Assembly (NCBI GenBank): GCA_001557035.1
Contig: LSKJ01000856.1
Coordinates: forward strand, 1 to 26,147
DNA: 26,147 nt
Source: Rhodospirillaceae bacterium CCH5-H10
GTDB lineage: Bacteria > Pseudomonadota > Alphaproteobacteria > Reyranellales > Reyranellaceae
Direction: 5' to 3'
Of the stretch, positions 8,239-14,749 are shown piece after piece (within the stretch, counting starts at the first letter, position 1; the number at the start of each line of letters is the position of its first letter). Below the pieces are notes generated by a model. It saw only the letters and a program-made list of their open reading frames with translations. It was not told the DNA's origin and ran no database searches. A program made the translations under genes and the position numbers.

Positions 8239-9062
8239 TGCCTCTGGTCTATTGCGGTGCCTGCAGCCACGCCCCCGGCATGACGGGCCGTGCCGAACGG
8301 GCGGATACCCAGACGCGGCAGGCGCTGGAAACCGCGTTCCGGCGCATGGGCGACGATATCCGCGCGACGAAGCCCGATGCTCTGGTCGTGATTGCGGCCG
8401 AGCACTTTGCCAATTTCTTCATGGACAACATGCCGGCCTTCGCCATCGGCATGGCCGACGGCTACGAGGGGCCGATCGAGGACGAGGCGTTCCTGCGGAT
8501 CAAGCGCACGACCGTGCCCGGCAACAAGGCACTGTCGCGCAAGTTGATCGAGAACGTGATGCAGTCGGTCGACGTGGCCTATGCGGAGGAATGGAAGTTC
8601 GACCATGGCATCTCGGTGCCACTGCACTTCCTGACGCCCGACTACGACCTGCCGATCGTGCCGGCCAACATCAATTGTCAGGGCCCGCCACTGGCGCCTC
8701 TGGCGCGTGCCTGGGCCTTCGGCGAGGCTCTGCGCCGCGCCGCCGATTCGGTGCCCGAGCGCATCGCCCTGATCGGCACCGGCGGCCTTTCGCATTGGCC
8801 GGCTACGCCTGACTCCGGCAAGATCAACCGGGAGTGGGACCAGGAGTTCCTGCGCCGCTGGTCGGCCAACGACCGTGAGGCGCTGCTGTCCTATACGGAT
8901 GCCGAGACCTATCGCGAAGCAGGGCAGGGTGGCTTCGAGATCCGGACCTTCATCGCGGCCGCGGCGGCCGCCAAGGGCGCGAAAGGAACGGTCGATTTCT
9001 GCGAACCGGTCCCGATCTTCGCGGTGAGCTGCACGCTGGCGCACATGCATATCGGCGCTTAG
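8238..9062 (+). CDS. LigB-like catalytic (beta) subunit of a class III extradiol ring-cleavage dioxygenase
   Basis: The 274-aa protein has the LigB fold. It should use Fe(II) and O2 to cleave an aromatic diol next to its hydroxyl pair. Every residue expected from protocatechuate 4,5-dioxygenase is present in order: His11 (SHAPG) and His56 (AEHFANFF) as iron ligands, His123 (FDHGISVPL), the catalytic base His186 (GGLSHWP), and Glu234 (GGFEIRTF) as third ligand. The length matches the family. It begins at the ATG overlapping the ligA-like stop by one base and is the last gene of the operon. A 101-bp palindromic element begins 14 bp after its stop and may end transcription. The family and chemistry are near certain; the substrate is not. 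Confidence 0.9.
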   Translation: MPLVYCGACSHAPGMTGRAERADTQTRQALETAFRRMGDDIRATKPDALVVIAAEHFANFFMDNMPAFAIGMADGYEGPIEDEAFLRIKRTTVPGNKALSRKLIENVMQSVDVAYAEEWKFDHGISVPLHFLTPDYDLPIVPANINCQGPPLAPLARAWAFGEALRRAADSVPERIALIGTGGLSHWPATPDSGKINREWDQEFLRRWSANDREALLSYTDAETYREAGQGGFEIRTFIAAAAAAKGAKGTVDFCEPVPIFAVSCTLAHMHIGA

Positions 9063-9075
9063 TCGCGCTGAAAGA

Positions 9076-9176
9076 GAAAGGCCCTTCGCTGCGCTCAGGA
9101 TGACAATGGTGGTGGAAGTAGCGCAGTGCGCCGATCCAAAACACGCTGTCATCCTGAGCGCAGCGAAGGACCTTTC
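9076..9176. repeat. 101-bp palindromic repeat element, copy 1
   Basis: Two 30-bp arms (9076-9105 and 9147-9176) are reverse complements at 29 of 30 positions and enclose a 41-bp loop. The arm core is CTTCGCTGCGCTCAGGATGA. The loop holds a small nested palindrome (GCGC-N3-GCGC). It lies between the convergent ligB-like and 2OG-dioxygenase genes. It resembles the dispersed REP-like palindromes of high-GC Proteobacteria, and as RNA would fold into a long hairpin on either strand. No target-site duplication is visible. Confidence 0.93.
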
Positions 9177-9202
9177 ATTGGCCGCAGTGCCGCGCGAGGC
9201 GT

Positions 9203-9955
9203 CTAGGGCTTCTTCTTGAACGTGACCACCAGCACGTCGCGGTAGGCGGGCTGGGCCGGATTCTCCGGCTCGACCGGCGTGACGCCGTGGTAGCAGCGCG
9301 CGTCGTCGACCAGCGCGGCATCGAGCGGATCGGTGAGGGTGAAGCTGCCGAGTGCGCGCTTGTCGAGGTCATGGACCGTCGTGGTGCCGCTGGCGATGTT
9401 GCGGCGGTTGATCAGCAGCACCAGCACGTAGTCGACACCGTCGCGATGCATGCCCTCGGGTGTCGGCTTGCCCTGCTCGCCGGTCTTCGCCTCGATACGG
9501 AACTGGTGGACCTCGACGTGCCACTTCGCCGTCTCAGGCGCGAGACGGCAGAACAGGGCGCGGCAATATTCGAGGATGGTTCGCATGGAGGCGCCGTCAC
9601 CGATCTCGTCGGTTACCGGCTTGAACCAGCGCTCGATGCCGCCGTTCAGGTTGTTGTAGCTGAGGCCTTGGTAATGCGGCTGGTGTGCGCCACGCACAAT
9701 CGCACCCTGGCGCTCGGCTTCGTAGACGCCGAAGCGACGCCTCCGATAGCGCCCGCCGTCGCCCATGTAGGTGTCGACCTCTAGATCGTTCCAGCTCTCG
9801 GCGAAGGCCGGCCAGTCGGCGAGCGTCCCGAAGCGCGCGAACGCCGTGCGCATGTCGGAGGCTTCGACGAAGGCATAGCCCGCCCGTTCGACGGAGGCGC
9901 GGATGCCCGAGGCATTCTGGAGACCGGTTCCGATTTCGCTCATGAGCCCAACCAT
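9203..9955 (-). CDS. 2OG-Fe(II) dioxygenase family protein (amino-acid-hydroxylase-like)
   Basis: This 250-aa protein resembles the 2OG-Fe dioxygenase family (PF10014) that includes the bacterial isoleucine 4-hydroxylase IDO, whose members hydroxylate free amino acids using 2-oxoglutarate and O2. The iron ligands are His170 and Asp172 (GMHRDGVD) and His223 (CYHGVTPV), and Arg239 (AYRDVLVVTF) is placed to bind 2-oxoglutarate. The 'NNLNGGIERWF' region is also family-like. The start may be the ATG at 9955 or the one at 9943; neither has a strong ribosome-binding site. It is divergent from an alpha/beta hydrolase with 153 bp between, and convergent with ligB. Which amino acid, if any, it hydroxylates cannot be read from the sequence. 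Confidence 0.85.
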   Translation of the reverse strand: MVGLMSEIGTGLQNASGIRASVERAGYAFVEASDMRTAFARFGTLADWPAFAESWNDLEVDTYMGDGGRYRRRRFGVYEAERQGAIVRGAHQPHYQGLSYNNLNGGIERWFKPVTDEIGDGASMRTILEYCRALFCRLAPETAKWHVEVHQFRIEAKTGEQGKPTPEGMHRDGVDYVLVLLINRRNIASGTTTVHDLDKRALGSFTLTDPLDAALVDDARCYHGVTPVEPENPAQPAYRDVLVVTFKKKP

Positions 9956-10108
9956 AGCACCGCATGCCCATCATTCGGCAGGTGAGGCGCATGAAGCTTT
10001 CTAGGGAATGCACCGCCTCGGGCCGGGTCGCATCGCGGCTGACATCAGGGTGGATTTGCCGCGGCGCCGTACGTCACAATCGCCCGGCGCCGACAGGGAG
10101 ATCGACCG

Positions 10109-10993
10109 ATGGCTTATGCAACGACCGACGATGGCGTGAAGCTCTACTACGAAGAGACGGGGGCGGGCGCGCCCATCGTGTTCGTGCACGAATTCGCCGC
10201 CGACCACCGCTCGTGGGAAATGCAGATGCGCCATTTCGGCCAGCGCTATCGCTGCATCACCTACGGCGCGCGCGGCTATCCGCCGTCGGACGTACCCGAG
10301 AAGCCCGGGAGCTACAGCCAGAACCGCGCCACCGACGACATCCTGGCGGTGATGGATCATCTCGAGATCGAGAAGGCCCATGTCGTCGGCCTGTCGATGG
10401 GCGGCTTCGCCAGCCTGCATTTCGGCTTCCGACATCCCACCCGCGCCCGATCGCTGGTCGTCGCCGGCGTCGGCTACGGCGCGGAGAAGCACGAGACGGC
10501 GAAGTTCAAGGCCGAGGTCGGCATCGTCGCCAGGTCGCTGCTGGAGGAGGGCATGGCCGCCTTTGCGGAGAAATACGCCTACGGGCCCACGCGCGTTCAG
10601 TTCGAGAACAAGGATCCGCGCGGCTTTGCCCAATTCAAGAAGGAGCTCGGTGAGCATTCGGCACTGGGTTCGGCCAACACCCAGCTCGGTTGCCAGGGCG
10701 AACGGCCCTCGCTCTACGACCTGGTCGACAAGATGCGCGCGATGACGGTGCCGACGCTGGTGCTGACCGGGGACGAGGACTGGCCCTGCCTCGCACCGTC
10801 GATGCTGATGAAGCGCGAGATCCCATCGGCGGCGCTGGCGGTGATGCCGAACTGCGGCCACACAATCAATCTCGAGGATCCCGACCAGTTCAATCGCATG
10901 GTTGGTGATTTCATCGTCCAGGTCGAAGCCGGCCGCTGGCCCACGCGCGACCCGCGTGCCATCTCGGGCTCGATCACGGGGATGAAGTCTTAA
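10109..10993 (+). CDS. Alpha/beta-fold hydrolase
   Basis: This 294-aa enzyme has a complete catalytic triad. Ser96 lies in the nucleophile elbow (GLSMGGF), Asp224 in GDEDWPC, and His251 in NCGHTINLEDP. The oxyanion-hole region is HEFA instead of the usual HG-x-P. The first strand starts 'MAYATTDDGVKLYYEETG', typical of esterases, lactonases and ring-fission-product hydrolases. GGGAG lies 8 bp before the ATG. It is monocistronic, since a palindromic element begins 11 bp after its stop. A role in hydrolysing a ring-cleavage product or enol-lactone from the nearby ligAB pathway is possible, but the subfamily cannot be fixed by eye. Confidence 0.88.
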   Translation: MAYATTDDGVKLYYEETGAGAPIVFVHEFAADHRSWEMQMRHFGQRYRCITYGARGYPPSDVPEKPGSYSQNRATDDILAVMDHLEIEKAHVVGLSMGGFASLHFGFRHPTRARSLVVAGVGYGAEKHETAKFKAEVGIVARSLLEEGMAAFAEKYAYGPTRVQFENKDPRGFAQFKKELGEHSALGSANTQLGCQGERPSLYDLVDKMRAMTVPTLVLTGDEDWPCLAPSMLMKREIPSAALAVMPNCGHTINLEDPDQFNRMVGDFIVQVEAGRWPTRDPRAISGSITGMKS

Positions 10994-11004
10994 TGCGAAA
11001 GAGC

Positions 11005-11105
11005 GAAAGGTCCTTCGCTGCGCTCAGGATGACAACGGTGTTGGATGTGGCGCTGTGCGCCAATCCAAGAAGAGCTGTCATCCTGAGCGCAGCGAAGGAC
11101 CTTTC
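11005..11105. repeat. 101-bp palindromic repeat element, copy 2
   Basis: The 30-bp arms (11005-11034 and 11076-11105) are perfect reverse complements. Compared with copy 1, the left arm differs at one base, the right arm is identical, and the 41-bp loop has the same length but about ten substitutions. The loop forms its own hairpin: TTGGAT (11041-11046) pairs with ATCCAA (11063-11068), and GGCGC pairs with GCGCC around TGT. It lies between the convergent hydrolase and SDR genes. Confidence 0.95.
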
Positions 11106-11114
11106 TGTTTCGAC

Positions 11115-11873
11115 CTAAGCGGTCAAACCACCGTCACAGACGAACTCAGACCCCGTCGAGAACGTCGACTCGTCCGAGAGCAGGAACAGGATCATGGACG
11201 CAACCTCATCGGCCTGGCCGAGGCGGCCGAGCGGGTGGAGGTCTTCCAGCGCCTGGCGGCCGGTCATGTTGCCTACGGTGCCGTCGAGCCGCGGCGCGAT
11301 CATCGGCGTATCGATGTAGCCCGGATGCACCGAATTGCAGCGAATGTTGTACTTCTGCTGCGCACAGTGGAGCGCGATGTTCTTGCTGAGCGTGCGCACC
11401 GCGCCCTTGGAGGCGCAGTAGGCCATGGCGTAGGAGGCGCCGCGCAGGCCCAGCACCGAGGAGATATTCACGATCGAGCCGCCGCCCGCCGCCTTCATCG
11501 CCGGAATGGCGTGCTTGCAGCCGAGGAACGTGCCCAGCGAGTTGATGTCGTTGACGCGGCGATACTCCGCGAGCGTGCAGTCCTCGATCGAGTTGCGCAC
11601 GCCGACGCCGGCGGCGTTGAGCAGCCCGTGCAGCGCGCCGAATTTCTCGACGGTGGCGGCGACGGCCGCCTGCCAGCTTTCCTCCTGCACGACGTCGAGC
11701 GGCACGAAGTGAGCGGCCGTACCGAGCTCGGCGGCGAGCGCCTGGCCCCTGGTCTCATCGCGATCGGCCAGCATCGCCTTGCCGCCCTCGCGGACCACCA
11801 TGCGCGCGGTCGCCGCGCCGATTCCCGAAGCACCGCCGCTCAGCAGCACGACCTTGTTCTCAAGACGGGGCAA
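11115..11873 (-). CDS. SDR family NAD(H)-dependent oxidoreductase (complete)
   Basis: This 252-aa classical SDR has the motif SGGASGIG at residues 12-19, Asp37 after beta-2 (MLADRDE, favouring NAD(H)), NAAG at 86-89, and catalytic Ser139, Tyr152 and Lys156 (NISSVLGLRG; YCASKGA). The C-terminal 'DGGL' end is family-typical. The start is a TTG at 11873; it is supported by GGAGG seven bases upstream and by the residues after it, 'PRLENKVVLLSGG'. It overlaps the end of the upstream paralogue by 14 bp, so the two are translationally coupled. It is likely a 3-hydroxyacyl or hydroxysteroid-type dehydrogenase; the substrate is unknown. Its intact active site contrasts with its neighbour. Confidence 0.88.
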   Translation of the reverse strand: MPRLENKVVLLSGGASGIGAATARMVVREGGKAMLADRDETRGQALAAELGTAAHFVPLDVVQEESWQAAVAATVEKFGALHGLLNAAGVGVRNSIEDCTLAEYRRVNDINSLGTFLGCKHAIPAMKAAGGGSIVNISSVLGLRGASYAMAYCASKGAVRTLSKNIALHCAQQKYNIRCNSVHPGYIDTPMIAPRLDGTVGNMTGRQALEDLHPLGRLGQADEVASMILFLLSDESTFSTGSEFVCDGGLTA

Positions 11874-12582
11874 GGAGCGACCTCCTCTGCAATCCGGCGG
11901 TGATGCCGCCGTCGGACGTGAACTCCGCGCCGGTGACGAAGGAAGACCGGTCCGAAGCCAGCCACAGCACCAGCTCGCCCAGGTCCTGCGGCTCGGCCAT
12001 GCGGCCGATCGGATGGCGCGAGCCCAGGAAGGCCTTGCCCTGCTCGCGGCCGACCGCCTGCCATAGCGGATTGAAGATCGCGGTGTCGACGCCGCCGGGA
12101 TGCACTGAATTGCAGCGGATACCGTATTTCTGCTCCGCGCAGTAGAGAGCCACGCTCTTGCTCAACAGCCGCACCGCACCCTTGCTGGCGGTATAGGCGG
12201 CGGCGCCGAGATGCTTCATGCCCTGAATGGCGTACTTGCAGCCGAGGAACACGCCTTCGGAATTGATCGCCTGGACCTTCTGCCAGTTCTCGACGGTGGT
12301 GTTCTCGGGGTTGCCGGGCCCACCGGAGACACCGGCATTGTTGACCATGATGTCCAGTCGGCCCTCGCGCTTCAGGACGTCTGCAAGCAGCGACTGCCAG
12401 GACTCCTCGGATGCGACGTCGTGCATCACGAATCGGCCTGCAGAAGACTCTTTGGATCCTTCGGCCAGATCGGCCACGATCACGGCGGCTCCGGCTGCCG
12501 CAAGCAGGGTCGCCGAGGCAGCGCCGATGCCTGACGCGCCGCCGGTGACGACCGCCACCCTCCCGGAAAGTTCATCGCTCAT
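11860..12582 (-). CDS. SDR family protein lacking the catalytic-serine segment
   Basis: This 240-aa SDR has the binding motif TGGASGIG (residues 13-20), Asp38 for NAD(H) and NNAG (81-84). It retains Tyr130 and Lys134 (AYTASKGA). Aligned by eye to its downstream paralogue, 'CKYAIQGMK' runs straight into 'HLGAAAYTASKG'. The stretch that should carry beta-strand 5 and the catalytic serine ('GGGSIVNISSVLGLRG' in the paralogue) is absent, about 18 residues or 54 bp in frame, with the junction near 12210-12217. The tail GLQRRSLLAPS is extra and partly encoded by the overlap with the next gene. It is either a recent in-frame deletion making a dead enzyme, a non-catalytic partner of the downstream SDR, or an assembly error. 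The reading frame is otherwise intact. Confidence 0.82.
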   Translation of the reverse strand: MSDELSGRVAVVTGGASGIGAASATLLAAAGAAVIVADLAEGSKESSAGRFVMHDVASEESWQSLLADVLKREGRLDIMVNNAGVSGGPGNPENTTVENWQKVQAINSEGVFLGCKYAIQGMKHLGAAAYTASKGAVRLLSKSVALYCAEQKYGIRCNSVHPGGVDTAIFNPLWQAVGREQGKAFLGSRHPIGRMAEPQDLGELVLWLASDRSSFVTGAEFTSDGGITAGLQRRSLLAPS

Positions 12583-12600
12583 ATCGCCGCGACCATAGCG

Positions 12601-12622
12601 GCTAACCGCGCGCTGCGTTAGC
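12601..12622. promoter_or_regulatory. Candidate operator GCTAAC-N10-GTTAGC in a divergent promoter region
   Basis: A perfect 6-bp inverted repeat with a 10-bp spacer lies in the 59-bp gap between the divergent SDR pair and the lipoprotein pair. A dimeric regulator bound here could control both directions. No regulator gene is adjacent, and a chance match is possible. Confidence 0.3.
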
Positions 12623-12641
12623 GTATCGAGAGGAGGATCGC

Positions 12642-12959
12642 ATGGCGAAGTTGACGCATGTTCTTGGACTGATGGTGGTGCCGCTGGCCTTGGCGGCCTG
12701 CACGCAGACCGCGGGCGGTCCGCCGCCCGGCATGACGGCGGCCCAGGGGGCGGCCTATTGCGCCAAGCTGACCACTGTCTACAGCGAGTATGTCGCGGGC
12801 ATCAGCAGTTCGATGGGCGGCGTCGGCCGCGGCGGTGCGCAGGCCGACATCGATGCGCGCGTGGCCATCGCCCAATGCCAGGACGGCAACACGGCTGCCG
12901 GCATTCCCGTGCTTCAGCAGAAGCTTCGCGAAAACAAAGTCGACGTGCCGGCCCCATGA
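12642..12959 (+). CDS. Small putative lipoprotein, tandem copy 1
   Basis: This 105-aa protein of unknown function has a lipoprotein signal (MAKLTHVLGLMVVPLALAAC) with lipobox LAAC and Cys20. It is probably lipid-anchored and periplasm-facing. The mature part starts 'TQTAGGPPPGMTAAQ' and has two further cysteines (AAYCAKL and AIAQCQDG), likely a disulfide pair. A GAGGAGG ribosome-binding site lies just before the ATG. The next gene is a clear paralogue and starts with an ATGA overlap of this stop. The conserved core reads ADIxARxAIAQCxxGxTxAxIPVLQQxLRxNKVxVPA in both. I do not recognise the family. Confidence 0.82.
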   Translation: MAKLTHVLGLMVVPLALAACTQTAGGPPPGMTAAQGAAYCAKLTTVYSEYVAGISSSMGGVGRGGAQADIDARVAIAQCQDGNTAAGIPVLQQKLRENKVDVPAP

Positions 12960-13282
12960 TGCGCTCTTCGTGCTCCCTGGCCCGCCTCGCCGGGCTCGCC
13001 CTCCTGCCGCTGCTGGCGGCGGCCTGCACACAGACGGCCAGCGGCCCGCCACCCGGCATGACCGCGGCCCAGGCCACGGCCTATTGCAGCAAGCTCAGCT
13101 GGGCCTACGGCGAGTATGTCGCCAGCGGGCTGGGCGACAGCGCGGGCGACGACGACAATACCAATGCCGACATCAACGCCCGCCTGGCGATCGCCCAATG
13201 CCACGAAGGCCAGACCGGGGCCGCGATCCCGGTGCTGCAGCAGGAACTTCGCCGCAACAAGGTGCCCGTGCCGGCGGTCTGA
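12956..13282 (+). CDS. Small putative lipoprotein, tandem copy 2
   Basis: This 108-aa paralogue of the preceding gene has a lipoprotein signal ending LLAAAC, then TQTASGPPPGMTAAQ. It has the same two mature cysteines (TAYCSKL, AIAQCHEG) and the same C-terminal motif (IPVLQQELRRNKVPVPAV). It differs by an acidic insert ('GDSAGDDDNTNADINAR') where copy 1 has a glycine-rich segment. The ATG at 12956 overlaps the previous stop by four bases; a second ATG follows directly. A strong bidirectional terminator follows 24 bp after the stop. It arose by tandem gene duplication. Function unknown. Confidence 0.82.
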   Translation: MMRSSCSLARLAGLALLPLLAAACTQTASGPPPGMTAAQATAYCSKLSWAYGEYVASGLGDSAGDDDNTNADINARLAIAQCHEGQTGAAIPVLQQELRRNKVPVPAV

Positions 13283-13301
13283 TCCGGCCGGCTGCGCCCA
13301 A

Positions 13302-13341
13302 GAAAAAGCCCGCGCGGTCAACCGCGCGGGCTCGTTCTTTT
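13302..13341. terminator. Bidirectional intrinsic terminator
   Basis: AGCCCGCGCGGT (13307-13318) pairs perfectly with ACCGCGCGGGCT (13321-13332). On the plus strand it is followed by CGTTCTTTT. On the minus strand the stem is followed by TTTTTCTT. It can end both the lipoprotein transcript and the solute-binding-protein transcript coming the other way. Confidence 0.9.
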
Positions 13342-13357
13342 CAGGGTCGCATGCAGC

Positions 13358-14554
13358 CTAGAAGAGCAGGTCGCCCTTCACCAGCACCCAGCGGCCGTTC
13401 TTGACCTCCTGGATCTGGGTGATCGTCGTGGCCAGGTGATTGGTCTTCGAGAACTTGGTCGGCGGCGAGCCGAAGATGTCCTGGTAGACGCTCCCGGACT
13501 CCATCGCGTCGAGCAACTTCTGGCCCGTCAGGTCCTTGCCCGCGACCTGTGCGTAGTGGGCGAAGGTCATGACCGCATTGTAGCCGATGACGGCCTGGCT
13601 GTTCGGTTCGACGTTGAACTTCTTGAAGTAGGCTTCGCACCATTCCTTGACGGCACCTGTCGAGGTGTCGCGGTAGGGAATGACGAAGCCGGCTGCGGCG
13701 TACAGGCCTTCGACCAGATCCTTCCCGAGCGCGGGGATTTCCAGCACGTTGACCGGCGTCGCGCCGAGCCAGACCGGTGCGAAGCCGATCTTCTTGGCCT
13801 CGGCCATCAGGCCGATCGTCTCGCGGATGACGGTGCCCATCACCACGAGATCGCATCCGTCGGACTTCATCTTCGCCGCCTGGGCGCTGAAGTCGGAAGC
13901 GCCGCGCTTGTAGGTCGTCACCGACGCGGCCTTCAACTTCATTGCTTCGAGTTGCTGGGTGAAGCCATCGAACACGTTCTTACCGTATTCGTCGTCCTGG
14001 TACATGATGCAGGCCGCCTTGGGCTTCTTCCATTCGATCATGTACTTCACTGCGGCCCGCGTGCTTTCGACGTAGGGCAGCAGGTTGTTGAACTTCAGAC
14101 GCTCCTGCGGCTTCTTCGGATCGAACTTGAAGGTGAATTCCGCCGCCGTCAGCGGAAACAGCTGCGGGACGCCGGCATCGAACAGGATGTCCTGGGAAGC
14201 CAGAACGGTCGGCGAGCCCATCGGGCCGACCATGGCGAACACCTTGTCCTTCTCCACCATCTTCTGGCTCGCCAGCACCGCCTTCTTCGGGTCGTACTGA
14301 CTGTCTTCGGCGACGAGGCGGAGCTTGCGGCCGTGGATGCCGCCCTTCGCGTTGACGTCATCGACGGCGAGCTGCATGCCGTTGAGGACGGGCACGCCCC
14401 ATACCTTGATCGGACCTGAAAGGTCCTGATGAGTGCCCAACACGATCTCGGTGCTGGTGACGCCCTGATTGGTGACCTTGGTCTGCGCGACCGCGGGCAA
14501 TACCGCCAGCGTGGTCGTGCAGGCAAGCGTCACCGCGAATGCCTTGAAATGCAT
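13358..14554 (-). CDS. Branched-chain-amino-acid-type ABC transporter substrate-binding protein, copy 1
   Basis: This 398-aa periplasmic-binding protein of the LivK/HAAT (Peripla_BP_6) type has a signal peptide (MHFKAFAVTLACTTTLAVLPAVAQ), then 'TKVTNQGVTSTEIVLGTHQDLSGPIKVWG' and the 'GVPVLNGMQLAVDDVNAKGGIHGRKLRLV' block typical of the family. The start at 14554 is supported by GGAGG nine bases upstream; the frame is open further 5' without a better start. It is the last gene of the liv cluster and ends at a strong terminator. The adjacent paralogue shares long identical blocks such as TYKRGASDFS and AKMKSDGCDLVV. In a cluster with an acyl-CoA ligase the ligand may be an organic or fatty acid rather than an amino acid. 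Confidence 0.92.
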   Translation of the reverse strand: MHFKAFAVTLACTTTLAVLPAVAQTKVTNQGVTSTEIVLGTHQDLSGPIKVWGVPVLNGMQLAVDDVNAKGGIHGRKLRLVAEDSQYDPKKAVLASQKMVEKDKVFAMVGPMGSPTVLASQDILFDAGVPQLFPLTAAEFTFKFDPKKPQERLKFNNLLPYVESTRAAVKYMIEWKKPKAACIMYQDDEYGKNVFDGFTQQLEAMKLKAASVTTYKRGASDFSAQAAKMKSDGCDLVVMGTVIRETIGLMAEAKKIGFAPVWLGATPVNVLEIPALGKDLVEGLYAAAGFVIPYRDTSTGAVKEWCEAYFKKFNVEPNSQAVIGYNAVMTFAHYAQVAGKDLTGQKLLDAMESGSVYQDIFGSPPTKFSKTNHLATTITQIQEVKNGRWVLVKGDLLF

Positions 14555-14701
14555 GTTCCGTTTCCTCCACTGCTGCGCTCTTTGTCTTTTCGGCGGGTGG
14601 CGCACACGACCCGGTCCGTCGTCGCTTTGCGCGACTTGTGCGTAATTAGAGCAGTTTCGCAGCGGTTATGCACGGCGAAACGGAGGATTCCGGACTGCAA
14701 A

Positions 14702-14735
14702 AGAAAAGGCCCGGGACATGCCCGGGCCTTGGCCG
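14702..14735 (-). terminator. Intrinsic terminator after solute-binding protein copy 2
   Basis: AAGGCCCGGG (14706-14715) and CCCGGGCCTT (14721-14730) form a 10-bp stem with a 5-base loop. On the minus strand the stem runs into TTTTCTTTT. It separates the two solute-binding-protein genes transcriptionally. The remainder of 14555-14701 should hold the promoter of copy 1, but I could not place it convincingly. Confidence 0.85.
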
Positions 14736-14749
14736 TCGAGGTGTCGCGC

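Noticed and set aside
9076..11105. Composite transposon or integron bounded by the palindromic repeats
   Set aside because: No transposase or integrase gene, no target duplication, and the third copy elsewhere shows it is a dispersed repeat.
9076..11105. CRISPR array
   Set aside because: Only two full copies, nearly 2 kb apart, each a palindrome; no regular spacing or spacers.
14620..14670. Regulator site TGC-N9-GCA upstream of solute-binding protein copy 1
   Set aside because: Three-base arms are too short to support a call without comparative data.
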